Below are positions 17,948-26,716 of a DNA stretch of 64,000 nucleotides, piece after piece. Every line of letters begins with the position of its first letter. Positions within the stretch are counted from its first letter, which is position 1. Both the position numbers and the translations under genes were made by a program. The notes under the pieces are model-generated. The model saw only the letters and a program-made list of their open reading frames with translations. It searched no databases and had not been told where the DNA came from. The stretch is from assembly GCA_000965745.1 (NCBI GenBank), contig CP009479.1, positions 1,312,457 to 1,376,456 of the forward strand. The letters are read 5' to 3'. The stretch is from an uncultured archaeon. Lineage in GTDB: Archaea; Thermoplasmatota; Thermoplasmata; Thermoplasmatales; Thermoplasmataceae.

Positions 17948-18913
17948 TCAAGATACCTTGAGCGCTTTCCAGTCGTTCTTTGCAGGAGGTTTTCCCCTCT
18001 TTTTCTGGATGTAATTATAGGCAGACAGTGCTGCGGTAGCACCCTGTCCTGCTGAGATGACCGCCTGTTTGTATGGAACGTCAGTCACGTCCCCTGCTGC
18101 AAATATTCCGTCCACAGAAGTCCTGCAGTGGTTGTCCACGATTATCTCTCCCTGCTTGTTCAGATCGACCAGCTCCTTGACAAAACCGGTTTTCGTTATG
18201 TAGCCGTTCTCAACAAATATACCTGAAACTTCCACTGTCCCTTCCTCGGAGGACCCATTCATGACCTTGATGGAATTGGCCGAAAAGTCGCCTTCAATAG
18301 ATGACACCTTCGTGCCGTTCATGAAGGATACTTTTCCGCTTCTCTTGAGCGCTTCAATCATTTCTTCGTCTCCGAATGGTTTCTTTGAAGACTGAACAAT
18401 ATAGACATGCTCAGTTATTCCCGAAAGATAGTTTGCAGCTTCTATGGCCTGGTCCCCATTTCCGACTACTGCGACTTTCGTTCCCTTGAAAAGTGGTCCA
18501 TCGCAGACAGCACAATATGAGACACCTCTTCCCTTGAACTGCTCTTCTCCCGGAACGTTCAGGTCTCTAGGCGTCTTTCCGAAAGCCAGTATGAGTGCCT
18601 CAGATGAGTATGAAGCAAAAGGTGTCGTGAGTTGAAAACCTGGGCCCTCATTCTTCTCAACTCCGGTAACCTCATCGTAGGCAAATTCAACACCGTATTT
18701 CGTGACCTGTTCCTGAAATTTGTTCATCAGTTCAAAACCGCCAATCTGTTCGTATCCTGGATAGTTCTGAATATCATTCGTTAGAAGTGCCTGCCCGCCT
18801 ATGTCTTTTGTAATGACAAGGGTCCTCAATCCCTGCCTTCCCGTATAGAGGGCTGCGGTAAGGCCCGCGGAGGCCCCGCCTATTATTATCACGTCGTATT
18901 TTTTCGATTCCAT
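17948..18913 (-). CDS. trxB: Thioredoxin reductase-like flavoprotein (paralogue 2)
   Basis: A 321-residue thioredoxin reductase downstream of thioredoxin, its presumed substrate. The FAD motif GGASAG is at residues 12-17, the redox disulfide CAVC at C134-C137, and the C-terminal FAD motif at FAAGDV. The nucleotide-domain motif is GNGDQA and the strand after it ([14 protein letters not shown]) lacks the HRRxxxR phosphate-binding residues, so as in Thermoplasma the electron donor may not be NADPH. It is the last gene of the leftward DUF302-trxA-trxB operon, 28 bases after trxA. Confidence 0.92.
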   Translation of the reverse strand: MESKKYDVIIIGGASAGLTAALYTGRQGLRTLVITKDIGGQALLTNDIQNYPGYEQIGGFELMNKFQEQVTKYGVEFAYDEVTGVEKNEGPGFQLTTPFASYSSEALILAFGKTPRDLNVPGEEQFKGRGVSYCAVCDGPLFKGTKVAVVGNGDQAIEAANYLSGITEHVYIVQSSKKPFGDEEMIEALKRSGKVSFMNGTKVSSIEGDFSANSIKVMNGSSEEGTVEVSGIFVENGYITKTGFVKELVDLNKQGEIIVDNHCRTSVDGIFAAGDVTDVPYKQAVISAGQGATAALSAYNYIQKKRGKPPAKNDWKALKVS

Positions 18914-18941
18914 ATGCTGACCGTTATTGCCCTAGCCGGAC

Positions 18942-19370
18942 TCAGTTCAGGTGCGGCTGAATCTTTGACTCAATGTACTGCTTCGGTGCTGCACCAAGAA
19001 GTCCGTCTACTACTTTTCCATCTTTGAACACGAGAAGCGTGGGGATGCTCCTTATCTGGAACGCTCCAGCAACAGACGGGTTCTCATCAACATTCAGCCT
19101 GCCGAATGTCATCTTTCCGGCATACTCCTTAGCGAGTTCATCTATTATCGGTGAAACCATTCTGCAAGGTCCGCACCATTCAGCCCAGAAGTCAACGAGC
19201 ATAACACTGTTCTTTCCAATCTCCTGGCTGAAATTGGAATCGGTCAGCTCTATAGGCTTCGTCGGATAGGACTCTACTTCTATTTTATCATCTCTGTTCT
19301 GATCATTCATTTTCATCATTTCCTCCATTTTTCTTTGTCTTATTGCTTCAATTTCTTTATCTGTATCCAT
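18942..19370 (-). CDS. trxA: Thioredoxin with helical N-terminal extension
   Basis: A 142-residue thioredoxin with WCGPC at residues 65-69 and the cis-proline in SIPT near 109. It has an extra N-terminal segment of about 35 residues, highly charged and helical (DKEIEAIRQRKMEEMMK), seen in a number of archaeal thioredoxins and resembling the start of PDCD5-type proteins. AGGAG lies eight bases before the ATG. It follows the DUF302 gene by 11 bases and precedes trxB, forming a redox operon. Confidence 0.95.
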   Translation of the reverse strand: MDTDKEIEAIRQRKMEEMMKMNDQNRDDKIEVESYPTKPIELTDSNFSQEIGKNSVMLVDFWAEWCGPCRMVSPIIDELAKEYAGKMTFGRLNVDENPSVAGAFQIRSIPTLLVFKDGKVVDGLLGAAPKQYIESKIQPHLN

Positions 19371-19381
19371 ACGGTTATCTC

Positions 19382-19777
19382 CTACTCAATCATCGATTTT
19401 ATAGTTTGTTGAAGCTCGACCTCAACCGATCCCGCGAGTTCGTCAAGACCATCGAGGCCCGTGAGCTTTATTGCCTCAGTCGGCTTGAGCAGGGAGACTT
19501 TTGTTGAATCATTTTCTCTGTATATGGATATTTTGCATGGAAGTACAAGACCTACGTCTTTATGGGTTTGTATGGCGTTTCCTGCATGCTTCGGATTGCA
19601 GACGTCGAGTATGAGGTATGGCTCAATTGTCTGATCATTCTTCTCTTTTAGGATTTTCTGGACGTCAATTCTGCTGAGAATGCCATAACCCTTTTCCTTC
19701 AGGCTTTCCTGGAGCATTTCAGCAACTTCCTCAACACCATTGTCCGTTGTTATCGTGTAGTCTATGTTTCCACCCAA
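19382..19777 (-). CDS. DUF302 domain protein
   Basis: A DUF302 protein of 131 residues, first gene of the redox operon. The characteristic beta-alpha layout is visible: IDYTITTDNGVEEVAEML, a central PYLILDVCNPKHAGNAI segment with a cysteine, and VGLVLPCKISIY with a second cysteine. DUF302 proteins are small, possibly metal- or heme-associated, and of unknown function. The start is placed at TTG 19777 because GAGGTGG lies just upstream and the domain begins here; the frame stays open 20 codons further. Two cysteines next to thioredoxin suggest a redox partner. Confidence 0.8.
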   Translation of the reverse strand: MGGNIDYTITTDNGVEEVAEMLQESLKEKGYGILSRIDVQKILKEKNDQTIEPYLILDVCNPKHAGNAIQTHKDVGLVLPCKISIYRENDSTKVSLLKPTEAIKLTGLDGLDELAGSVEVELQQTIKSMIE

Positions 19778-19828
19778 TTTGCCCACCTCGGGCAATCCAG
19801 AATACTCACTTAGAATAAAAATCTCACG

Positions 19829-19860
19829 GTATTGCAAATATCACACAATACTTATATTGG
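19829..19860. promoter_or_regulatory. Inverted repeat and TATA box between redox operon and its regulator
   Basis: GTATTG (19829-19834) and CAATAC (19846-19851) are inverted around 11 bases and directly abut the TATA-like CTTATATTGG (19851-19860) of the rightward regulator gene. A leftward TATA-like stretch (TTTTTATTC on the minus strand, near 19815-19823) lies on the other side. The placement suits an operator that controls both promoters. Confidence 0.45.
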
Positions 19861-19883
19861 ACTTTGTAATTTTAGAACGGGAA

Positions 19884-20297
19884 ATGTCCGATATCAACCT
19901 GCTGAAAAAGGAAGGTTCTTCCTGCACTGAGCTGCTTGAATGTTTCTATGACCTTAGTGCAAACGAATGTGAAGCATTCTACAAAATTGCTGCAATGGAG
20001 AAGGTGACACTGGACGAACTCTCGTCAATCATAGCAAGAGACCGAAGCACGACACATCGGCTCTTGCAGAAGCTTGTTGGGCTCGGCCTGTGCTACAAGG
20101 AGAAAATGACACTGGAAAGGGGCGGATATATTCACGTCTACAGGGCTCCAAGTACTTCAAGAGTTAAAAAACAGCTTGAAAAAAGGATTACGGAATACAT
20201 GGAGGATTTGAACATACTGGCGTCCAGGATAGAAGACGACCTGGAAGTAAGAATAAACAGCCACAAGAAAATCTCCAATACGAGGTCAGAACAGTAA
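19884..20297 (+). CDS. Winged-helix transcriptional regulator
   Basis: A 137-residue DNA-binding protein. Residues 25-95 fit a winged helix of the MarR/TrmB kind: helices around CEAFYKIAAM, the recognition region IIARDRSTTHRLLQKLVGLGLC, and a wing ending HVYRAPS. The C-terminus is a coiled-coil-like helix for dimerisation. Cysteines at positions 14, 20 and 29 and in the winged helix could sense redox state. It is transcribed away from the DUF302-trxA-trxB operon and shares a control region with it. ATG 19884 lies about 25 bases after its TATA box, so the message is probably leaderless. Confidence 0.82.
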   Translation: MSDINLLKKEGSSCTELLECFYDLSANECEAFYKIAAMEKVTLDELSSIIARDRSTTHRLLQKLVGLGLCYKEKMTLERGGYIHVYRAPSTSRVKKQLEKRITEYMEDLNILASRIEDDLEVRINSHKKISNTRSEQ

Positions 20298-20326
20298 ATT
20301 CAGGAATAGTCGATGAAAAACTGGCT

Positions 20327-20374
20327 TACCCGGCTTGCAAGTGTTCGCACAAGCCGGACTGCCAAATCCGGGTA
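20327..20374. other. Structured element with nested hairpins between convergent genes
   Basis: Between the regulator and the LSm gene, TACCCGG (20327-20333) is complementary to CCGGGTA (20368-20374). Inside, CCGGCTT (20330-20336) pairs with AAGCCGG (20351-20357), and GTG-TTCG-CAC (20341-20350) forms a tetraloop hairpin within that. The outer and inner stems share the CCGG bases and so are alternatives. The position suggests a bidirectional terminator; a small structured RNA is also possible. Confidence 0.5.
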
Positions 20375-20389
20375 GAAGTGGATTGGTAT

Positions 20390-20605
20390 TTATTTTGGAA
20401 CAATTCTTACTACGTTGCTGCCCCTTATCACAACAGTGCCTAACTTTCTTGTCAGGCTTTCATTGCTTTCCTCAACATCTTCAAGGACCATGTTCATGTA
20501 TTCGTCATAGCCTGAAAGGACTCCTTCCAGTACCCTGTTATCTTTTAGCAACAATGCAACTCTCTTGTTCAAACTTTCTTCCAGCATTTTCATAGGCATG
20601 ATCAA
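20390..20605 (-). CDS. lsm: LSm/Sm-like archaeal RNA-binding protein
   Basis: A 71-residue Sm-fold protein, which forms heptameric RNA-binding rings. The Sm1 motif is RVALLLKDNRVLEGVLSGYD with the later MNMVLEDVEE, and Sm2 is the IRGSNVVRI segment. TTG 20605 has AGGTGA at ideal spacing, although ATG two codons downstream is possible. It is the last gene of a leftward run with Csl4 and a small coiled-coil gene, all tied to RNA metabolism. Confidence 0.93.
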   Translation of the reverse strand: MIMPMKMLEESLNKRVALLLKDNRVLEGVLSGYDEYMNMVLEDVEESNESLTRKLGTVVIRGSNVVRIVPK

Positions 20606-20617
20606 TTCTTGTTCACC

Positions 20618-20782
20618 TCAGTTATATTCGTCGTCATCCAGTCCTTCTTCTCGGCTCATAATGACCTGAATAAGTCCCCTCAGAACTTCCTTCACGTCAT
20701 CAAGCTCCCTTCGCATTACGGTGAGCTCATTATTGAGCTTTTCAACATCCTTTAGTTTATTCGTATTATTATTACCTTTCAT
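20618..20782 (-). CDS. Small coiled-coil protein between Csl4 and LSm
   Basis: A 54-residue protein, mostly one long helix (KLKDVEKLNNELTVMRREL) followed by an acidic tail. I do not recognise the family. ATG 20782 sits inside the end of the Csl4 gene with GGTGA five bases upstream, and its stop lies just before the LSm ribosome binding site, so the three genes are translationally linked. Upstream codons in this frame overlap Csl4 and are probably not translated. The size and charge pattern fit an exosome- or LSm-associated accessory, which is inference. Confidence 0.6.
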   Translation of the reverse strand: MKGNNNTNKLKDVEKLNNELTVMRRELDDVKEVLRGLIQVIMSREEGLDDDEYN

Positions 20783-21380
20783 CAACATCACCAAATTCTT
20801 GCACATTTCCATAGTCGTCGGCGAACTTTCTGGACTCATTCCTCTCGCAGTTCTCGCAATAGAGGGCATTGTTCTTCTCAACTAGGGGCTTTCTGCAGCG
20901 GCTGCAGAGGGATTTTACTGCCCCGAAATGCTTACCTGAAACGGTGACTTCGTAAAACGGAGAAACTCTGCTGAAACGGCCCCTTATTATGTCTCCCACT
21001 TTAAACTGTGGAATTCCGCCGCTTTCTCCTCTTCTACCTCTCTGACCCATGCTCTTCAGATTGGCGTCGACAATATACTCCTTCAGGACATTGTCTTTGC
21101 CGCATATTGCCCCAACTCTTACCGTATCATGCCTGCCATCAATCTTTATGACCTGGCCATACGCAATATCGCCTGTTCTTGGCATCACTCTTTTCTTGGT
21201 GGGTTCCACTGAGATAACAAGATTTTTTTCATCTCTCTTTATACGTCCACCTGCAAGGGAAATAACCCTTCCCTGATCATCAATTGTAAACCTTCCCGGG
21301 ACGTACTCTTCTGTAGTTGAAAGAACATCGCCTGGGAGAGCCCAATCCTTAGAATTTTGCTGCTCGTTACTTGTAACCAT
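20772..21380 (-). CDS. csl4: Exosome subunit Csl4
   Basis: A 202-residue cap protein of the archaeal RNA exosome, which recruits substrates and DnaG. The N-terminal domain has the LPGD signature, the central S1 domain runs roughly residues 60-150, and the C-terminal zinc ribbon is built from CSRC and CENC. The gene leads a leftward unit with the small coiled-coil gene and LSm. Confidence 0.93.
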   Translation of the reverse strand: MVTSNEQQNSKDWALPGDVLSTTEEYVPGRFTIDDQGRVISLAGGRIKRDEKNLVISVEPTKKRVMPRTGDIAYGQVIKIDGRHDTVRVGAICGKDNVLKEYIVDANLKSMGQRGRRGESGGIPQFKVGDIIRGRFSRVSPFYEVTVSGKHFGAVKSLCSRCRKPLVEKNNALYCENCERNESRKFADDYGNVQEFGDVDER

Positions 21381-21549
21381 CGAATTCCCTTCAAAAGCTA
21401 TTTAGAATGTATTAACGGATATTATTTAACTCTTGTTGCGTGTGTAGCCCGGGCAATATCCGCAGGATTCCAATGAAGTTCCGTTCCCATAGAGTCAATG
21501 GATGGGTTGTATGGTAAACAATAATACCACTACTCAAATTCACCACTGA

Positions 21550-23124
21550 ATGATCAAGGATGAAGCCTTCTTCGGTTTTGCCAGAACGGGAGAGCTTAAT
21601 GGCTTTCAATACCCTGGAATAATGAGATCCGGAAAGGGAGGGCAAATTGTAGCAACAGGAACTGAAATTGAAGTTCTGGGAGAGAAGATACAAAGGAGGA
21701 TATTCTACCCCGACGCAATAGAATCTTCTGGTTCAGACCGTTTTCTGACTCTTGAGAATTTGGTATTGATTCCCAATGGGATCGAACTTCTCCAGAGGCC
21801 TGCAAAGCTTATTGAAAGAATTCACCAGGTGCGGAAGAGCTTGGGATTTGGCAAACTGATTTATGTTCAGGGAATTTCTGACCCTTACCTGATTCCGGCC
21901 CTCGTATATGCAGGCGTACAGCTTTTCGATGATTCATACCCGGTAGCAGAAGGGCTGGAAGGCATCAAGTACACAATGTTTGGAAAATCCAAGAGCGATC
22001 AAAACACGGTGGAAGAAAACACTTCATTCATCGAAGCGGAATCTGCCCTCCTAAGAAAGTCGATAGAAAACGGGACTCTCCGGGAGATCGTTGAGAAATT
22101 TGCATTTTCAAGCAAAGCACTTGAAATAATGAGAATTCTGGACCGCTACTATTATGCAGAGATGGAGGCGGTTTATCCTGTGAGAACACCGTACATCAAG
22201 GCAAACGGTATTGAAGCACTTGAACGCCCCGATCTGAAGAGGTACAGGGAGAAACTGTCATCGGAATTCAAAAAACCTGATGATGTAAGAATTGCACTCA
22301 TTATGCCATGTTCGGCAAGAAAACCCTATTCAACCTCAAAATCACACCAGGCGATTCTATCTAGAATTTCCGACTTCAGGAGGTATATTCATGAAATAAT
22401 CGTCACCTCTCCCGTAGGGGTTGTTCCAAGGGAGCTGGAAGACTCCTACCCTGCGCGTTTCTACGACATCCCCGTTATTGGGATGTGGTATGAAGAGGAG
22501 AAGAAGATGATGTCTGATCTCCTTTTGCAATACTTCAAGAGAAACACCTATGACAAGGTGATAGCATTCATACCGGAAGACCTTAACTTCATTATACCAT
22601 CACTTCCTGCAGGTTCTGAAGTAATATCCGGTGGCGCTTCAGTAACAGGCAATTTGAGTAAACTGAAGTCTGCCTTGAAAGAATCAGTCTCCCTGTACGG
22701 AAAGGAGAAGCCGTCTGACCGGAGGCTCGAAACATACAGATCTATAGCCGCGTTCCAGTTTGGAAACTGGATCAGGGATTATCTATCTGGCGCCAAGATA
22801 ATCAACAGCTACAACCAGGATATGTTGACCCTCAAGGGCAACATCCTTCTTGTATACAACAGGGAGCTTGGAAAATTCACTATAAACAAACGATCCGCTG
22901 AGTTCTTCCTGGAACAGGGAAGGTACCTGGTGGAGATTGACAACTTCAAGCCCACAGCAAACGTGTACGCTGTTGGCGTGCTTGACTGCACAAGTGATGT
23001 AAGGCCGGAAGATGAGGTCGTGCTTACCCACAAAGGTGAAATAAAGGGAGTGGGGATCGCCAAGATGCCTCCTGATGCGATGAAACAGCTTAAAAAGGGG
23101 ACTGCTGTCAAGGTCAGGAACTAG
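21550..23124 (+). CDS. arcS: Archaeosine synthase (ArcS)
   Basis: A 524-residue TGT-like protein of the archaeosine pathway. ArcS converts preQ0 at position 15 of tRNA to archaeosine. The N-terminal half is TGT-fold related but lacks the transglycosylase aspartate pattern. The diagnostic ArcS motif MPCSARKPYSTSKSH lies near residue 252, and the C-terminal 80 residues form a PUA RNA-binding domain (DEVVLTHKGEIKGVGIAKM). The gene ends 18 bases before the large surface-protein gene, so transcription may continue into it. Confidence 0.93.
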   Translation: MIKDEAFFGFARTGELNGFQYPGIMRSGKGGQIVATGTEIEVLGEKIQRRIFYPDAIESSGSDRFLTLENLVLIPNGIELLQRPAKLIERIHQVRKSLGFGKLIYVQGISDPYLIPALVYAGVQLFDDSYPVAEGLEGIKYTMFGKSKSDQNTVEENTSFIEAESALLRKSIENGTLREIVEKFAFSSKALEIMRILDRYYYAEMEAVYPVRTPYIKANGIEALERPDLKRYREKLSSEFKKPDDVRIALIMPCSARKPYSTSKSHQAILSRISDFRRYIHEIIVTSPVGVVPRELEDSYPARFYDIPVIGMWYEEEKKMMSDLLLQYFKRNTYDKVIAFIPEDLNFIIPSLPAGSEVISGGASVTGNLSKLKSALKESVSLYGKEKPSDRRLETYRSIAAFQFGNWIRDYLSGAKIINSYNQDMLTLKGNILLVYNRELGKFTINKRSAEFFLEQGRYLVEIDNFKPTANVYAVGVLDCTSDVRPEDEVVLTHKGEIKGVGIAKMPPDAMKQLKKGTAVKVRN

Positions 23125-23142
23125 TTCTCACCGCGCTTCAAG

Positions 23143-26142
23143 GTGTTATTTCGCACAAAACAAGGAGAAAAGTATTTTATACTTTTATTAACTCGATCGT
23201 TGTTGGCGCCCAAATCTATTGCTCTTCTTGTGGTTGGGGTAATCATAATCTCGACACTGTTCAGTGTGTTCCAGGTCACTTACCCAACGGGAAACCCGGT
23301 ATTGTCGCCAATTCAACCTAAACAATACCAGCTTTTCAAATACCAGTTTACAGACAAGAACCTTCTTGGAAATTCCTCGACAAGTTTCGTTCCAACTGGC
23401 AACGGAACCATAACCATTGAAGGGTATGTGCATTCCAGCAATGGCTCATCAAACACTCCAATATCAGATGCCTATCTCTACGCAGCAGTATTTCCTGCGG
23501 AGTCTGATTATTATACGAATTCAAATGGTTTTTACCAGATCACGGTGATAAAGTATGGCCATGGAACCTTTGCTTTCCAGGTTCCCGGTTTCAACCCGAA
23601 ATTATTCAAACTCGATCTGTACGGGTCGAGCGTGTACTGGCTCAATATTTCGTTAAATCCAGCCCAGAAGTATAATATCAGCGGAACTACAGTTGATCAG
23701 GGTGGCCATCTAGTTCCTAACGCTAAACTGACCTTTTCAGATTTTGTCCAGACGTTTACAGTCGAATCTTCCAAGGCAGGCGGTTATTCACTGTCGCTTT
23801 ATAATGGAACATACATTATATCAGTAACCAAGCCGGGATTTGCAAATCAGCCCAAGCCGTACATGCTTGTTGTGAATGGCATCGGAAATTCAAATTTCAA
23901 GTTGACGCTGAAGTCTCTGTCAACTCCAAGTTATTATGTCAGCGGATATGTGCACAACGTAAAGGGCGCACTAATCAAAGGTGCTTCAGTAACATCATCG
24001 CTGATAAATAGCACGTCGCAGACCAATTCATCGGGTTATTATGTCATAGAAGTTCCATTCGGTTCCAACACGATAATAGCATTCGCCAACGGATACGGGT
24101 ATAATTACACCCAGGTGTACGTGAGGGCAAACCTGACGGACATTAATCTCACTCTCACCAACAATAACCCGTTTGGAAACTCTGGCCCGAACAGCATAAA
24201 TGGCACGGGAACTTCCGGGCTGCCGCCCGGCGCTGTGAAGAACATAACGGGGGCCCTGGGAAACAAGACATCCAGTGTCAATTACGGGAATAACAGCTCC
24301 GGCAGCAATGGAAATTCCGGAGGCTCAAATGGCGGGTCAGGATCAGGAATCATCCTTCAGGGTAACGTGACGAACAGCAACAATTCCGCACCGGTCGCGG
24401 ATACCTACCTGTATTTCTATGTAAACGTGAACGGGACGTATTATTATGAAGGTGTTATGACAAACAGCACCGGCTATTATTCGATTGTTGTGGCATACAA
24501 AGGCCACTACAACTTCTACGTGTACTCCCCACTTTATGAGAATTATTCATTTGGAACGTGGATAAATGGCACTTCACAAAAGGATTTCAACCTTACGCCA
24601 TTGCCTGGCACCACCTACAAGGTCAGCGGTGAGGTTGTGAATAATCTGGACGGAGTGGGCATACCTGCCAAGGTGACGGTATATGCATTCGGCTCTCTCA
24701 GCCCCATGATGCAGGCCGGAGCCAACGGCACAGGCAATTATGCCTTATATCTCATTAAGGGCAACTACTCCATGAAAGCATCTTCGTATGGGTTCTCATC
24801 ATCATGGAACAACTCATCCATGCAACCTCTTTCAGTTAATCTCCTGAAAGATTTCAGCCTTAACCCCGTTTCCACACTGGGATCCAGTACTTCACTGTGG
24901 AACCAGTCAGGGTCAACGGGCATGCCCGGAGTATCATCCTCCAACGTCTCATCCCAGCTAAGCAATTCCAGTGGTGGCAACAGCCTTGCAACTGGTGTGA
25001 AGGCAGTTACTCTTACCATGCACATGGTAAATGCGACTGACAATTCCTCCCTTGTAAATATGCAATATGAGCTTTTCATCAAGCTGAACTCTGTCGTCTA
25101 CAAATACAACGGCAATACGAACCAGACTGGCAACTCAACTATACTCCTGGGGTATGGCGGCAATTACTCGCTGTTGGTTGAGACCTTCTACTACTATGGC
25201 AAGACCGTATCTATCAACATGACCAAGAATACCAGCACAGTGATGTACCTTCACCCAAGGGCGGTACACACATTGAATGCAACTCTTGTAAACGCATATA
25301 ACCTTACGGGTGGAATTAATGTAACAGTCCCTGTCACTTACCTTAACATAACTAACTACAAACAGAGTTTATATAGGACTTCCACGAAAGAGATAACAGG
25401 TGTTGGAACGGTGTTTGACTACTCGCTGCCAAAGGGTAACTATTCGTTTGCCTACAACAACGTGAACTATGTAACCCATAGCTTCTCTGCAAACATAAGC
25501 AACGCCCCTAACAGTACAATACAGCACATAAAGCCATATCTGGTAATAGTGAATTCAAATTCATCGGCAGCCTTCACTTACAGCTTAATCCCGGCCAGAC
25601 AGAATGCTGTTGCTGTATCGCCAAATTCAAGTTATCAGGAGTTCTATGCGGGTCAGGCAAATCTGCAGTATTCATTCAGCGCATATCTTGGAAACAATCT
25701 GGTCGCCGGCAAGATCTTCACTCTTTCTGCGGCTAAGCCTGTAAGCAACCTTTATCTGAACATAACCGGCGGCTCCAGAAATGAAACGCAGAATTACTGG
25801 AGTGTCTACCCCGTACAGAATTCATCAGTCAAGGTTACCACATCATATGATTATCAGAACACGCAGAATGTGTACATCTATGCGCTGGCAGTCAACTACA
25901 CCCTGGGGAGCGGACTGGTGCTGGAGATCAACGGCGCAGTGCAGAACAATATAATCAGGAATGGAAACGGAGTATCATTCTCCACATATTATGCATACAA
26001 AGGCGGAGTGATGAATACCAGCTTCCAGTCTTCATACGGGATCTCATCCGCTCCAACATACCAGGAACTGGAGTTTTCGGCTATGACCGTTTACTATTAC
26101 ACTCCAGTTTTTGCTTATGCAACATCATCAGGAGGAAACTGA
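23143..26142 (+). CDS. Large surface protein with repeated carboxypeptidase-regulatory-like domains
   Basis: A 999-residue protein with one N-terminal membrane anchor (about residues 26-46) and a long outside part. At least five, perhaps six, beta-sandwich repeats can be seen, each starting like YxVSGxV and ending with a tyrosine/glycine-rich strand, near residues 88, 177, 264, 402, 492 and 623. They resemble CarboxypepD_reg-like domains. A Gly/Ser/Asn linker lies near 375-400, and N-x-S/T glycosylation sites are very common. No C-terminal anchor or protease motif is visible. The start is GTG 23143 in the longest frame; TTG 23200, about 25 bases after a TATA-like TTTTATACTTTT, is an alternative. 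It is the first gene of the MoxR-DUF58 operon, two bases before the next start. Probably a cell-surface or adhesion protein. Confidence 0.82.
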   Translation: MLFRTKQGEKYFILLLTRSLLAPKSIALLVVGVIIISTLFSVFQVTYPTGNPVLSPIQPKQYQLFKYQFTDKNLLGNSSTSFVPTGNGTITIEGYVHSSNGSSNTPISDAYLYAAVFPAESDYYTNSNGFYQITVIKYGHGTFAFQVPGFNPKLFKLDLYGSSVYWLNISLNPAQKYNISGTTVDQGGHLVPNAKLTFSDFVQTFTVESSKAGGYSLSLYNGTYIISVTKPGFANQPKPYMLVVNGIGNSNFKLTLKSLSTPSYYVSGYVHNVKGALIKGASVTSSLINSTSQTNSSGYYVIEVPFGSNTIIAFANGYGYNYTQVYVRANLTDINLTLTNNNPFGNSGPNSINGTGTSGLPPGAVKNITGALGNKTSSVNYGNNSSGSNGNSGGSNGGSGSGIILQGNVTNSNNSAPVADTYLYFYVNVNGTYYYEGVMTNSTGYYSIVVAYKGHYNFYVYSPLYENYSFGTWINGTSQKDFNLTPLPGTTYKVSGEVVNNLDGVGIPAKVTVYAFGSLSPMMQAGANGTGNYALYLIKGNYSMKASSYGFSSSWNNSSMQPLSVNLLKDFSLNPVSTLGSSTSLWNQSGSTGMPGVSSSNVSSQLSNSSGGNSLATGVKAVTLTMHMVNATDNSSLVNMQYELFIKLNSVVYKYNGNTNQTGNSTILLGYGGNYSLLVETFYYYGKTVSINMTKNTSTVMYLHPRAVHTLNATLVNAYNLTGGINVTVPVTYLNITNYKQSLYRTSTKEITGVGTVFDYSLPKGNYSFAYNNVNYVTHSFSANISNAPNSTIQHIKPYLVIVNSNSSAAFTYSLIPARQNAVAVSPNSSYQEFYAGQANLQYSFSAYLGNNLVAGKIFTLSAAKPVSNLYLNITGGSRNETQNYWSVYPVQNSSVKVTTSYDYQNTQNVYIYALAVNYTLGSGLVLEINGAVQNNIIRNGNGVSFSTYYAYKGGVMNTSFQSSYGISSAPTYQELEFSAMTVYYYTPVFAYATSSGGN

Positions 26143-26143
26143 C

Positions 26144-26716
26144 GTGGCACTTTTCGGTTCAGGTAAAGAAAAAGACGTAGTCAAGAAAGTTAGGAAGAAA
26201 AAAAAGGGGAAAGAATTGGCATCGAGCGTCAAGACTGTCATTGAGATAAAGACAGTCGGTGACATACCACCAATAGTTGAGGCAAGGCAGGCTGTCAGCG
26301 AAGGTGAGCTCAACCAGGCTGCCATCAACGGTTTCCGCACCATGAAGAAGGATTACATCAGATATTTCAGGGTTGATCCGATTGCAGGCGGCAGCAACCG
26401 TGATTTTATCATCAAAACACTCACGTCAATGGGCGTGGACGTCAGCGAGAGGGCCTTTGTCGACAATCTGGCAATAACAGAAGCCCTGGATGGTGACGAA
26501 GAAGCTGAGGAGAACGTGAAGGCCAAGTACAATGCCCTTCGCAAGCTGACAAGATTCTATCTTGATTATTATGAGAAGGCAAGATTTTCGCATGATCTTC
26601 ACGGGGACGGGGATGATATTGTAGACAGGATGATTGAAGTGTACAACTACATGGACATCATGTACCTGTATTTCCCTGAAGCAAATATGAAGAGGGAAAT
26701 GGGGAATGGTACTTAG
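26144..26716 (+). CDS. Helical protein of the MoxR-DUF58 operon (possibly DUF4129-like)
   Basis: A 190-residue soluble, helix-rich protein. It starts with a very basic stretch (VRKKKKGK), followed by VSEGELNQAAINGFRTMKKD, which looks like a helical-repeat element, and a C-terminal four-helix part. MoxR-DUF58 operons commonly carry a DUF4129 protein with a similar cytosolic helical domain; I suspect a diverged relative but cannot confirm it. GTG 26144 is preferred because GGAGGA lies ten bases upstream. It overlaps the next gene by 11 bases. Confidence 0.7.
   Translation: MALFGSGKEKDVVKKVRKKKKGKELASSVKTVIEIKTVGDIPPIVEARQAVSEGELNQAAINGFRTMKKDYIRYFRVDPIAGGSNRDFIIKTLTSMGVDVSERAFVDNLAITEALDGDEEAEENVKAKYNALRKLTRFYLDYYEKARFSHDLHGDGDDIVDRMIEVYNYMDIMYLYFPEANMKREMGNGT

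Noticed and set aside
24270-24350. Repetitive Gly/Ser/Asn codons that look like a DNA repeat
   Set aside because: They are a flexible linker within the surface protein and lack exact DNA repeat units, so no tandem-repeat or CRISPR call is made.
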